DNA of 64,000 bases from Pelobacter sp. UBA6812. GTDB lineage: Bacteria; Desulfobacterota; Desulfuromonadia; Desulfuromonadales; Syntrophotaleaceae. A model generated the notes under the pieces. The model was not told the origin of the DNA. It did not search any database and saw nothing but the letters and a program-made list of their open reading frames with translations. A program made the translations under genes and the position numbers. Of this stretch, positions 49,014 through 57,663 are shown in pieces. Position 1 is the stretch's first letter, and each line of letters opens with the position of its first letter. The stretch covers positions 1 to 64,000 of the forward strand of contig DKEW01000080.1 in the NCBI GenBank assembly GCA_002452265.1, in the 5' to 3' direction.

Positions 49014-50210
49014 ATGAGTAAAAATTTTACCGACAAAACCATTTTGCATCTCGATATGGATGCTTTTTATGCCAGCGTCGAACAACGAGATCGTTCCGAT
49101 CTGCGAGGCCGTCCCGTAATCGTAGGCGGAAACCGAATGCGTGGAGTCGTTTGCGCTTGTTCTTACGAGGCCCGGGTTTTTGGGGTGCATTCGGCTATGC
49201 CGATCAGCCTCGCGTTACGGAAATGCCCCCAGGCCATTGTTGTGCCGGTTCGCATGTCGCATTATCAGCAGGTATCCGCACAGGTATTTACTATTTTCGA
49301 AAGGTATACCGACCTAATCGAAGGTATATCGGTAGATGAGGCATTCCTGGATGTTACGGGCAGCCAGCGCTTGTTTGGATCCGGGAGGGACATTGCAATA
49401 AAAATACGTCGGGATGTTCGTGAGGAACTGGAACTGGCGATAAGCGCAGGAATTGCCCATAACAAATTTTTGGCCAAACTGGCGTCGGAGCAGGCAAAAC
49501 CCGATGGGCTATTTCAGGTACCAGAAAGAATCGATGACTTTCTTCTGCCCCTTCCCTTAAAGCGTTTATGGGGCGTTGGACCGGTTACGCACCGCGAATT
49601 GGAAAGCTTGGGTTTGCAGACCGTGGCAGATCTCCGAAAAATGGAACTTACCTTTCTGGAATCCCGTTTTGGACAGGCTGGTGTACAGTTGTTCAAATTG
49701 GCGAGGGGGGAAGATGCACGACAAGTAAATCCTGAACGCGAGCTGAAATCCATTGGCCATGAGGATACATTCGAAAATGACCTATGGCAATGTGATGCTA
49801 TGCAAGAAGTCTTGCTTGAGCTTGCAGAAAGGGTTGCAACACGTTTGCGACGGCATGGTGTCATGGGAACAACCATAACGCTCAAGGTCAAGTATGCCGA
49901 TTTTTCAACCGTGACCCGCTCCAGAACAGTTCCAGACGGCATCGCTCACGCTAATGACATGTTCGATTTGGCCAAGGAACTGCTGAAAAAAACCGAGGCG
50001 GGCCGCAAACCGGTACGCCTCCTTGGCATCAGCCTCAGTAACTTGATCACAACAGGTAGTGGGCAGGGAATGCTGTTCGATGGAGAACGGCGACAGCGGT
50101 TAAAGGAACTCGATCAGGCTGTGGACCGTTTGCGCGAGCGCTATGGTCAGAACGGTATCAGTCGTGCAACACTGCTCGGGCGTCGTCAGCGGGAATCAGG
50201 GGATGATTAA
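49014..50210 (+). CDS. dinB: DNA polymerase IV (Y family)
   Basis: 398 residues from ATG 49014; a TTG at 48960 would add an unlikely tail. Translesion polymerase: ILHLDMDAFYASVEQRD and ISVDEAFLDVTGS hold the catalytic acidic residues. GIAHNKFLAKLASEQAKPDGLF, the helix-hairpin-helix LPLKRLWGVGPVTHRELESLG and a little-finger domain follow. A C-terminal beta-clamp motif (GQGMLFDGE) is visible. The 3' end overlaps by 15 bases, tail to tail, the TIM-barrel gene. Confidence 0.95.
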   Translation: MSKNFTDKTILHLDMDAFYASVEQRDRSDLRGRPVIVGGNRMRGVVCACSYEARVFGVHSAMPISLALRKCPQAIVVPVRMSHYQQVSAQVFTIFERYTDLIEGISVDEAFLDVTGSQRLFGSGRDIAIKIRRDVREELELAISAGIAHNKFLAKLASEQAKPDGLFQVPERIDDFLLPLPLKRLWGVGPVTHRELESLGLQTVADLRKMELTFLESRFGQAGVQLFKLARGEDARQVNPERELKSIGHEDTFENDLWQCDAMQEVLLELAERVATRLRRHGVMGTTITLKVKYADFSTVTRSRTVPDGIAHANDMFDLAKELLKKTEAGRKPVRLLGISLSNLITTGSGQGMLFDGERRQRLKELDQAVDRLRERYGQNGISRATLLGRRQRESGDD

Positions 50211-50969
50211 CGGTTTTACCGTATCTACACAGCGCAGCAGGGCATCGCAATCGTGTATCTCCAGGGTCATGGATGGGGCAGTTTTTAACTCGGCAACCAG
50301 GCGGAAAAGCGTATCAAAATCGATGTCACCCTCCCCTACGGCCATATGGGCATCGCGGTCGCCGAAGTTGTCATGAACATGCAGATGCCGTATCCAAGGT
50401 GCCAGCGAGGCAAACCATTGCTCCATGGACTGTTTGGCGAACAGACGCCAATGGCCGACATCAAAACAATGACCCAGCCAAGGCGAGCCGAGTTTTTTAA
50501 GAACCGCAACCAGGGTCTCTGGTGTTTCTTCAAAAATATTTTCTAAAACTAACAGGCATTGTTGCCGGGCGGCCTGTTCCAGCAAGGGTGGAAAAAACTC
50601 AAGACAAGCATCGATCCAAGGCTGGCTTTGTCCACCATAGCGCCAACGGTCAAAACCGGGATGCAGAACTACCAGGCGGGCCTGAAGAAGTTCAGCAACT
50701 TCCAGCGTTTGCATCCATCTCTGGCAGGTTGCTTCGCGCACCAATGGTTCAATGGCGCCGGGGTTAAGATCCATGAACGGGGCATGTACGGTTACAGCCA
50801 AGCCTTCTTCGGCCAGTTGATGTCCTGCCTGTTTCACGGCCGGACGTAGCGACGGATCAAGGTCGGGCCATTTGAAAGCGATTTCCGGTTGCAACCGATG
50901 TTTCTGCAGTAACGGAAAGTGTCGGTTGAATTGACTGAAGGGAATATGCACATGAAGTTGTTCAGGCAT
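50196..50969 (-). CDS. Xylose-isomerase-like TIM-barrel protein (AP endonuclease 2 family)
   Basis: 257 residues from ATG 50969, which has GGAGG eight bases upstream. Pattern of the sugar-phosphate isomerase/EndoIV-like superfamily: AVTVHAPFMDLNPGA, LVVLHPGFDRWRYGG, LLVLENIFEETPETL (metal Glu), HCFDVGHWRLF (Asp/His), RHLHVHDNFGDRDAH and MTLEIHDCD, a full set of metal ligands. Substrate unknown; it may be a sugar isomerase or DNA-repair AP endonuclease-like enzyme. It overlaps the end of the potassium-channel gene by eight bases, so the two are coupled. Confidence 0.82.
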   Translation of the reverse strand: MPEQLHVHIPFSQFNRHFPLLQKHRLQPEIAFKWPDLDPSLRPAVKQAGHQLAEEGLAVTVHAPFMDLNPGAIEPLVREATCQRWMQTLEVAELLQARLVVLHPGFDRWRYGGQSQPWIDACLEFFPPLLEQAARQQCLLVLENIFEETPETLVAVLKKLGSPWLGHCFDVGHWRLFAKQSMEQWFASLAPWIRHLHVHDNFGDRDAHMAVGEGDIDFDTLFRLVAELKTAPSMTLEIHDCDALLRCVDTVKPLIIP

Positions 50970-51975
50970 TGGCAACACCTCCGCAGGCAACCTGTTCCAG
51001 TTTGCGAATCGCGGGCGGCTCGCCGAGAGTTATAAGGATATCTTCGGCTTGAATGGTCGTATCGGATTCGGGATTGAAGAGCATCGCACCACTGCTTTTT
51101 TTGATGGCTATAATCATGATACCCCAGGCGCGACGAATGTCCGAAGAAACAAGGGATTTGTCAACCAGAGAAGAGGTAGGCGCGACGCGGATTTCTTCAA
51201 GTTGCAGCTCAAAGCTTTCGCTGCCCACTGCAATATCGATAAAATCGACAACCGATGGTCGAAGTACTGCCCAAGCCATACGATTAGCCCCGATGCGGTA
51301 CGGTGAAATGACTTTGGTGGCTCCAGCGCGTTTGAGCTTGATTTCGGATCCTTCTTCGACGCTGCGGGCCAGGATGAATAGGTCGGGATTTAGACCTCGG
51401 GCAGTCAAGGTGATATAGACATTGGCCGATTCAGAGGTAACGGCGGTGATCAACCCTTTAGCGCGCTGAATCCCGGCCTGGATAAGGGTGTCATCATCGG
51501 TAGCATCCCCTTTTACGAATAGTACGCCCTCCCTGGCCAGGTTTTCGCAAATTACAGGATCCCGTTCCACGATGACAAAGGGCACCGGGCGAGAGCGGAA
51601 TTCCTGGCTGATAAGTGTGCCGATACGACCATAACCACAGACAATGTAGTGACCTTCCATCTTATTGATGCGCTTTTCCAATTTTCTTCTCCCTAGAATG
51701 CGTCGGATTTGTCCCTCCACCATCAATTGCAGCAGGCTGCCCGCGGCATAGGTGATGGTGGCAACACCAAAGACAATCAGGCCAATGGTAAAAATCTTGC
51801 CTTCCGTGGAAAGGTCGTGTACCTCTTTATAACCGACGGTAGCTAATGTAATAACCGTCATATAAAGAGCGTCAAGAAGCCCCCAGCCCTCAATCAGCGT
51901 GTAGCCGGAGGTCCCCAGCCCGACAGCCAGGATTAAAATCAACAGGGAAAAGCGTAAGTGGCGGACAGGATGCAT
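50962..51975 (-). CDS. Two-helix potassium channel with RCK (TrkA-N/TrkA-C) domains
   Basis: 337 residues from ATG 51975 (GGAG five bases upstream; a GTG at 52020 is the alternative). Two membrane helices flank a pore loop TLATVGYKEVHDL. The filter reads GYK rather than the canonical GYG. A cytoplasmic RCK domain follows: YIVCGYGRIGTLISQEF, VIVERDPVICENLAREG, FVKGDATDDDTLIQAGI, then a C-terminal TrkA-C domain (IRVAPTSSLVDKSLVSSDIRR). It is probably a ligand-gated K+ channel of the MthK/GsuK type; altered selectivity is possible. Confidence 0.87.
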   Translation of the reverse strand: MHPVRHLRFSLLILILAVGLGTSGYTLIEGWGLLDALYMTVITLATVGYKEVHDLSTEGKIFTIGLIVFGVATITYAAGSLLQLMVEGQIRRILGRRKLEKRINKMEGHYIVCGYGRIGTLISQEFRSRPVPFVIVERDPVICENLAREGVLFVKGDATDDDTLIQAGIQRAKGLITAVTSESANVYITLTARGLNPDLFILARSVEEGSEIKLKRAGATKVISPYRIGANRMAWAVLRPSVVDFIDIAVGSESFELQLEEIRVAPTSSLVDKSLVSSDIRRAWGIMIIAIKKSSGAMLFNPESDTTIQAEDILITLGEPPAIRKLEQVACGGVANA

Positions 51976-52188
51976 GGGCTCTCCGGATTCAGAGGTCTTC
52001 GGATCATAGCTGCGAACCACTAAAAAGGCAAGCTGTGGAGGCTTTGCGTTTATCGTGGCGTTCGTGCCAGAGCGGGATTTATAGTATTATAGAATGAAAA
52101 AAAATATGCGCTTATGATTCTGACGCATAGGCCGGCGGATCGGTAACAGTAAGATGGATGTGGCCACCAGAGATACAACAGGAGCAGC

Positions 52189-53592
52189 ATGACAACCTTT
52201 GTTAAAACCCATCTTGCACAACCGATAAGTTGCCATGATGAATTGGTAAATTATCTGTTACGCAATATAAAACCCCCTGAACAGTGGGGGATCGGCATCG
52301 AAGTGGAAAAGCTGGTGGTCGATACCCAGACCGGAGAGGCCGCAGGCTTTTCAAAAGTTGAGATGCTGTTGCAGCATCTCGAAAGCACCGGAAACTGGCA
52401 AGGCCAGCGGGAGGCGGATCGCCTGATAGCACTGATAGGCGACGCATCGTCTGTAACCCTGGAGCCGGGCGGTCAACTGGAGTTATCCGGTAAGTTGTGT
52501 AACGACCTGTGCTGTTGTCAACGGGACCTGTCGCATCATATCCAGAGCATTGTTGTCGCTGGCCGGCCTCTGGGCCTTTCCTTTCTGGGGTTGGGCGTAC
52601 AGCCGATAACGCCGCTGCAAACCATCGATTGGCTGCCCAAGCCGCGATACGCAATTATGCGCGAATATATGCAGCGCACCGGTGACCGTGGCCACCACAT
52701 GATGAAACTAAGTGCCGGGATGCAGGTCAATCTGGATTTTTGCGACGAAGCGGATTGCATCGATAAATTTCGCACTGGCCAATTACTGGCACCATTGTTT
52801 TATGCGCTGTTTGCCAACTCACCCCTGATGAATGGGCAACCCACAGGGTTTCTGTCCACTCGCGGAGACATCTGGGCGCGGACAGATCCGGACCGTTCCG
52901 GTCTGATTTTGGATATGTTTCGGCCCGGCGCCGGTTTATCCACCTATGTCGAATATGCCCTCGATGTGCCCATGTATTTTATCCAGCGCGATGGTTTCCT
53001 CATTAATCTGACGCAAAAGCGCTTCAGTTTTCGGAAATTTATGGCCGAAGGTTTCCAGGGTCATCGCCCTACCTTGGCCGATTGGGACCTGCATCTTTCC
53101 ACTTTGTTCCCCGAGGTGCGCCTGCGACCGCAGATCGAATTGCGCAGCGCCGACAGTTTGCCGCCGCATCTGGCCATGGCGGTTGCGGCGTTGGCCAAAG
53201 GCCTGTTGTACGACGCCGAGGCCCGCTACCAGGCCGGGCGTTTGCTCGATCCCGGTGATGACGCCGGACGCATGGAACTTTATCGCAATTCCTGGCGACT
53301 GGGATTGCGAACCCCCTGCGGCAACCATACCTTACGGGAGGTCGCTTGCGAGGTCCTGATTCTGGCCCGCGAGGCATTGCTCCGGCAAGGACCAGGGCGC
53401 TGTACCGGAATGGATGAAAGCAGTTTTCTGGATGGCATGGAAGAAGTGGCGCATAGCGGCGTTACTCTGGCTGAAAGGTTGCTGCAAGACTGGAAAGGCA
53501 GCCCGGAACAACGTTTGGCAGTATTGCTGGCACACTGCGGATATCCCGAGACCATTTCTTCGGGGGAGGCAGAGCCGTTGACAATCATCTGA
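52189..53592 (+). CDS. gshA: Glutamate-cysteine ligase, GCS2/plant-like type
   Basis: 467 residues. First step of glutathione synthesis (or gamma-Glu-Cys thiol formation). GIGIEVEKLVVDTQTGEAAGFSKVEMLL, VTLEPGGQLELSG with the ATP-grasp-like Glu set, RTGDRGHHMMKLSAGMQVNLDF, FLSTRGDIWARTDPDRSGL and RPQIELRSADSLPPHL are GCS2 landmarks. AGGAG precedes the ATG. No gshB follows; transketolase is next (50 bases). Confidence 0.9.
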   Translation: MTTFVKTHLAQPISCHDELVNYLLRNIKPPEQWGIGIEVEKLVVDTQTGEAAGFSKVEMLLQHLESTGNWQGQREADRLIALIGDASSVTLEPGGQLELSGKLCNDLCCCQRDLSHHIQSIVVAGRPLGLSFLGLGVQPITPLQTIDWLPKPRYAIMREYMQRTGDRGHHMMKLSAGMQVNLDFCDEADCIDKFRTGQLLAPLFYALFANSPLMNGQPTGFLSTRGDIWARTDPDRSGLILDMFRPGAGLSTYVEYALDVPMYFIQRDGFLINLTQKRFSFRKFMAEGFQGHRPTLADWDLHLSTLFPEVRLRPQIELRSADSLPPHLAMAVAALAKGLLYDAEARYQAGRLLDPGDDAGRMELYRNSWRLGLRTPCGNHTLREVACEVLILAREALLRQGPGRCTGMDESSFLDGMEEVAHSGVTLAERLLQDWKGSPEQRLAVLLAHCGYPETISSGEAEPLTII

Positions 53593-53642
53593 AAGGCCGG
53601 TGTGCCGGATGCGGGACATCGGTTATAGCGAGGAGGACAGTC

Positions 53643-55637
53643 ATGGAACTTGAAATGCTGGATCAGAAGCTGGCTCGGGAATCTATCGACACCATTCGCC
53701 TGCTATCCGCCGATGGGGTTGAAAAGGCTCGTTCCGGGCATCCAGGTACCCCCATGGAAGCATCTCCCATCGCCTACCTCCTCTATACGCGTCACCTGCG
53801 TCATAATCCGGCTAATCCCGATTGGCCGGGACGCGATCGCTTTATTCTGTCCTGCGGCCATGCCTCCATGCTTCTTTACAGCATTCTGCACCTGACCGGC
53901 TATGATCTGTCGCTGGACGACCTGAAACAGTTCAGGCAGCTCGACAGCCGTACCCCCGGACATCCGGAATTTGGCCATACCCCCGGCGTGGAGACGACAA
54001 CCGGTCCTCTGGGTCAAGGGGTGGCGGTCGGTGTCGGAATGGCCATGGGGGCACGCATGCTGGCGGATAAGGTCCATGCAGAACTGTTCGATTATCGGAT
54101 TTACGCCCTGTGCTCCGACGGGGACATGATGGAAGGGGTCGCGGCGGAGGCGGCGTCGCTGGCCGGCCATCTGCAGTTAGGTAACCTGATTTACATTTAT
54201 CTCGACAATAGAATCACGATCGAGGGACAGACCGATCTGGCCTTTAGTGACGAAACGGCCAGCAGGTTTTTGTCTTATGGCTGGCATGTCCAGCATGTCG
54301 AAGGCGAAAACCTGGCAGAAATCGATACCGCCCTGACGCGCGCCAAGTACGAGACTCGCCCTTCACTGATCATTGCCCGCACCCACATCGGATTTGGCGC
54401 ACCGCATAAGCAGGACACCGCCGATGCGCACGGTGCGCCGTTGGGTGATCAGGAGCTGCGTCTGACCAAAGAGTTTTTCGGGCGGGATCCGGATGTTACG
54501 TTTGATATCCCCGAAGCGGTGGTGAACCATATGCTTACCGTCAGGGAGCGTGGCCAGGAGCAGGAACAAGCCTGGCAGCAACAACTCGGGGATGCTCTGG
54601 CGACCAACCATCCGAACCTGGTCACCTGGCAGCAGTCCGCTGAAAGCGGCTTGCCGTCAGGGTGGCAGGCCGCGTTGCCCAGCTTTAGCGTCACCGACGG
54701 GAAGCTTGCTACCCGTCAGGCCAGTGGCGTGACTCTCAACGCCTTGGCAGAGAGTCTCCCGCTGATGCTGGGCGGGTCCGCGGACCTTGCTCCATCCAAC
54801 AATACGGCCCTTAAAAAGGAAGGCTCCTTCAGGCCTGGTGCGGCAGACCGAAATATCCACTTTGGCGTGCGCGAACATGCCATGGGCGCTGTCCTCAATG
54901 GATTGTCGCATACCCCGGGACTGATCCCGTTTGGTGGCACGTTCCTTATCTTTTCCGATTATATGCGGCCGCCCATACGCTTGGCCGCCATGATGGGGCT
55001 GGCACCGATTTACGTCTTCACCCATGACTCTATCGGTTTGGGCGAAGATGGCCCCACCCATCAACCTGTGGAGCAACTAGCGGCTCTGCGGGCTATCCCC
55101 AACCTGACAGTCATCCGTCCATGCGACGCCAATGAGACCGCCCAGGCATGGCGGGCGGCCCTTGAAAATCGCCGGGGTCCTAGTGCCTTGGTGCTGTCAC
55201 GGCAGGGGTTGCCAGTCCTCGATCGTAACCTGTATGGGGCTGCAGAGGGATTGCAGCGCGGTGGATACGTGTTGGCCCGTGAGGACGGACTGCTGAAGGT
55301 TCTTCTTATTGCGAGTGGTTCGGAGGTCTCTTTGGCGCTGGAGGCACGCTCCATGCTGCAGGCCGAAGGCGTCGGTGTACGGGTGGTGTCCCTGCCCTGC
55401 TGGGAACTGTTCGATGCTCAGCCACAGGCGTATCGTGATGAGGTGCTTTCCCCTGGCGCGGTGGTGAGGGTTGCTGTCGAGGCCGGTATCGGCATGGGCT
55501 GGGAGCGCTATGTCGGCTGTTCCGGTGTGGTGGTTTGCATGACCGGATTTGGTGCCAGCGCCCCTGGCAACGCACTGATGGAAAAATTCGGGTTTACCGC
55601 CGACCAGCTGGTGGCACGCATTAAGCCGTTGTTATAA
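53643..55637 (+). CDS. tkt: Transketolase
   Basis: 664 residues, thiamine-diphosphate enzyme of the pentose-phosphate pathway. DGVEKARSGHPGTPMEASPIAYLLY, SCGHASMLLYSILHLTGY, ETTTGPLGQGVAVGVGMAMG, the ThDP motif CSDGDMMEGVAAEAASLAGHLQL...DNRITIEG, FGVREHAMGAVLNGL and HDSIGLGEDGPTHQPVEQLAALR. AGGAGG precedes the ATG at 53643. A hairpin repeat follows the stop. Confidence 0.96.
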   Translation: MELEMLDQKLARESIDTIRLLSADGVEKARSGHPGTPMEASPIAYLLYTRHLRHNPANPDWPGRDRFILSCGHASMLLYSILHLTGYDLSLDDLKQFRQLDSRTPGHPEFGHTPGVETTTGPLGQGVAVGVGMAMGARMLADKVHAELFDYRIYALCSDGDMMEGVAAEAASLAGHLQLGNLIYIYLDNRITIEGQTDLAFSDETASRFLSYGWHVQHVEGENLAEIDTALTRAKYETRPSLIIARTHIGFGAPHKQDTADAHGAPLGDQELRLTKEFFGRDPDVTFDIPEAVVNHMLTVRERGQEQEQAWQQQLGDALATNHPNLVTWQQSAESGLPSGWQAALPSFSVTDGKLATRQASGVTLNALAESLPLMLGGSADLAPSNNTALKKEGSFRPGAADRNIHFGVREHAMGAVLNGLSHTPGLIPFGGTFLIFSDYMRPPIRLAAMMGLAPIYVFTHDSIGLGEDGPTHQPVEQLAALRAIPNLTVIRPCDANETAQAWRAALENRRGPSALVLSRQGLPVLDRNLYGAAEGLQRGGYVLAREDGLLKVLLIASGSEVSLALEARSMLQAEGVGVRVVSLPCWELFDAQPQAYRDEVLSPGAVVRVAVEAGIGMGWERYVGCSGVVVCMTGFGASAPGNALMEKFGFTADQLVARIKPLL

Positions 55638-55648
55638 AAGATGATAGT

Positions 55649-55770
55649 GTCGCAAAAAGTCCGCCCTCCGGCGTTACGGCGTTTTTTATGGACCTCGACA
55701 TACTCTATGTATGCCTTCGCCCCTGAAAAAACACCAAGCCTCGCAGGACGAAATTTTTGCTGAGCCATCT
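55649..55770. repeat. Long imperfect hairpin element, probable interspersed repeat
   Basis: About 120 bases of nested inverted repeats: CGCAAAAAGTC at the left with GACGAAATTTTTGC at the right, GGCGTTTTTT with AAAAAACACC further in, and CATAC/GTATG around the centre. Read leftward it also gives a peptide-like frame (MAQQKFRPARLGVFSGAKAY...). I recall closely similar sequence scattered in intergenic regions of this bacterial order, so I treat it as a repeat rather than a gene. It is the only copy in this window and may double as the transketolase terminator. Confidence 0.55.
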
Positions 55771-55895
55771 TGAGTTGTATGTTGTTCTGTTTGAAGTAGG
55801 CGATTTTATGGCATTCTTTTGGAAAACACCGCGAAGATATAGTGTTTGTTGTTTTTGTTGTCGAAGTTGATGCGAAAAAAATTTACAAACAAGTA

Positions 55896-55921
55896 AACCT
55901 TAAGCGAGGTCGTGCGTCTTA
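55896..55921 (+). promoter_or_regulatory. Candidate ECF-type autoregulatory promoter
   Basis: AACCTT (55896-55901), 15 bases, TCTTA (55917-55921) resembles the RpoE-class layout (GAACTT, about 16 bases, TCTGA/TCTAA). It lies 35 bases before the sigma-factor ATG, the expected place for autoregulation. Confidence 0.4.
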
Positions 55922-55955
55922 CATAACAAAAGATTATCCATGTGAGGGAGCGGAT

Positions 55956-56600
55956 ATGGACTACCGCAGCGCGGCAGCTGTTATAGAGGTGAACGAAGTG
56001 CCGGAACAGCTTACAGAAGAGACACCTGACAGCGAGAATCTTTTGCTGGAGAGAATTCGCCAGGGTGATGAGTCGGCATTTACACGGCTGGTTTCGGATC
56101 ATTTGACGCAAGTGGTTAATCTTGCCTATCGCATGCTGGGAGATAGACAGGAAGCCGAAGATCTTGCTCAAGAGGCGTTTATTCGTCTGCACCGTGCCCT
56201 GCCCTCCTTTCGTGGTGACTGCCGGATCAAGACCTGGCTGTACCGAGTGGTTTCCCGATTGGTTATCGACCACCTGCGGCGTGAGCAGGTGCGAAGGCGT
56301 ATCTTCTTTTTTCGCAAAAATGAAGAGGATCCTGATCCCGTGGATAACTGTGCCGATCCGGGGGCAACGCCCAGCGATGTATTGATTGGTGAGGAAGCCC
56401 GCCAAAAATTATTCAAGGCCATGACAAAACTCCCAGGGAGGCAACGCGCCGTTTTTGTGTTGCGACACCAGGAAGGCTTGCCCCTGAAAGAAATAGCAAC
56501 CCTGCTCCACCTCAAAGAAGGTACGGTCAAGGCTCATTTGCATCGGGCTGTGCAGTTTTTACGTCAGGAATTTACCGACGATGAAGAGGTAACATCATGA
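55956..56600 (+). CDS. ECF-type RNA polymerase sigma factor (RpoE-like)
   Basis: 214 residues from ATG 55956 (GGAG five bases upstream). Region 2: FTRLVSDHLTQVVNLAYRMLGDRQEAEDLAQEAFIRLHRALPSFRG, then TWLYRVVSRLVIDHLRR. Region 4: LPGRQRAVFVLRHQEGLPLKEIATLLHLKEGTVKAHLHRA. No region 1 or 3. It is coupled by ATGA overlap to a zinc-finger anti-sigma gene, so it is probably held inactive until an envelope or redox signal. Confidence 0.93.
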   Translation: MDYRSAAAVIEVNEVPEQLTEETPDSENLLLERIRQGDESAFTRLVSDHLTQVVNLAYRMLGDRQEAEDLAQEAFIRLHRALPSFRGDCRIKTWLYRVVSRLVIDHLRREQVRRRIFFFRKNEEDPDPVDNCADPGATPSDVLIGEEARQKLFKAMTKLPGRQRAVFVLRHQEGLPLKEIATLLHLKEGTVKAHLHRAVQFLRQEFTDDEEVTS

Positions 56601-57052
56601 AACGTCGCATACAAGGAACCTGCAACGAAAAGGATCTGGTTCTTTTCCATTACGGGGAACTCGATGTTGTGGCCAAGCAGCGTCTTCTTAAACATCTCGA
56701 GGATTGCCAGGACTGCCGTACCCGGCTTGCCGGGTTGCAGCGGACGCTGGCCGATCTCCCCCTGCCCGATTTGGATCTGTCCGAGGTGGAAAAGCATCGT
56801 ATGGCCGCGATTATATCCGACCGTGCGTCTCAGAGGGCACGACCAAAACGCTGGATGTGGGGATCGGCACTGGCGGCGGGAGCGGTGCTGGCGGTCAGCT
56901 TGTTTATTATCCCCGGGGGTTCTGGTAGTCTTCCCGGCGGGGTGCCCCGTTCGGAGACCGAAATCGGCATGTTGCAGGATCTGGAATTGCTGCAGAATAT
57001 CGACCTGCTGGAAAATATGGAATTGTTGCAGGACCTTGAACGCATAGGGTAA
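56597..57052 (+). CDS. Zinc-finger (zf-HC2/ZAS) transmembrane anti-sigma factor
   Basis: 151 residues. N-terminal ZAS motif with His and CxxC (LLKHLEDCQDCRTRLAGL), a single membrane helix (SALAAGAVLAVSLFIIPGG) and a short C-terminal tail of Leu/Glu/Asn-rich repeats (LQDLELLQNIDLLENMELLQDLE). It should bind the neighbouring ECF sigma factor at the membrane. The repetitive tail may be a coiled contact site for the signal-sensing partner encoded next. Confidence 0.85.
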   Translation: MKRRIQGTCNEKDLVLFHYGELDVVAKQRLLKHLEDCQDCRTRLAGLQRTLADLPLPDLDLSEVEKHRMAAIISDRASQRARPKRWMWGSALAAGAVLAVSLFIIPGGSGSLPGGVPRSETEIGMLQDLELLQNIDLLENMELLQDLERIG

Positions 57053-57095
57053 AGACCAGCGTCCTTAAACAGGCACGCTGAAGATGGGGGACCGG

Positions 57096-57572
57096 ATGAA
57101 AAGAATATGGTGGTTGCTTCTGCTGCTGACGGGGGTATTAATGGCTCCGATATCCAGCGCATGGGCCCAAAAAACTTTAAGCCAGGACCAGCAACCCTGG
57201 CTACTTGCCGACAACGGACATCGTTGGCAGGACCTGACACCTGAACAACGTCAGGAACTTAAAGGCCGGTACCGTCAATATAAAGAGCTTACTCCCGAGG
57301 AACAGGAGCGTCTGCGTCAGAAGTACGACAAATATCGCGACCTCACCCCCCAGGAGCGAGAGCGTCTCAAGCGGCGGATGGAGCGCTGGCAGGAAATGCC
57401 GGAGGATAAAAAACAGGAAATTAAACAGAGATATCAACACTATCGCCAACTGCCCCCTGAAAAACAACAGGAACTCAGGCAGAAGTGGCAGGAACTTAAA
57501 CAGTTGCCTCCCGAGCAGCGCCACAAACGATATAAAGAGCTGCAAAAGGAATACGATCAAGATAATAGCTGA
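57096..57572 (+). CDS. DUF3106 periplasmic repeat protein
   Basis: 158 residues. A signal peptide (WWLLLLLTGVLMAPISSAWA) precedes five repeats of about 20 residues built on LTPEQRQELKGRYRQYKEL, LTPEEQERLRQKYDKYRDL, LPPEKQQELRQKW and LPPEQRHKRYKEL. Very charged, mostly helical. Function unknown, but DUF3106 genes often sit with ECF sigma/anti-sigma pairs, as here, so it may be a periplasmic sensor or stress chaperone for the system. A strong terminator follows. Confidence 0.82.
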   Translation: MKRIWWLLLLLTGVLMAPISSAWAQKTLSQDQQPWLLADNGHRWQDLTPEQRQELKGRYRQYKELTPEEQERLRQKYDKYRDLTPQERERLKRRMERWQEMPEDKKQEIKQRYQHYRQLPPEKQQELRQKWQELKQLPPEQRHKRYKELQKEYDQDNS

Positions 57573-57589
57573 CGTTTATAGCCCTCCCA

Positions 57590-57633
57590 AAAAAAGCGCG
57601 TCCCTTCCTTATGGTAGGGACGCGCTTTTCTTT
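57590..57633. terminator. Bidirectional intrinsic terminator after the sigma-factor operon
   Basis: GCGCGTCCCT (57596-57605) pairs with AGGGACGCGC (57616-57625), preceded by A7 and followed by TTTTCTTT. It can serve the DUF3106 transcript rightward and the convergent FG-GAP gene leftward. Confidence 0.85.
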
Positions 57634-57663
57634 AAGCAGCAACGGATGCGGGAACGGATTGTT

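Noticed and set aside
55508..55768. Leftward 86-codon frame at the end of tkt
   Set aside because: It reads through the hairpin repeat and then antisense into tkt; the peptide-like look is explained by the repeat.
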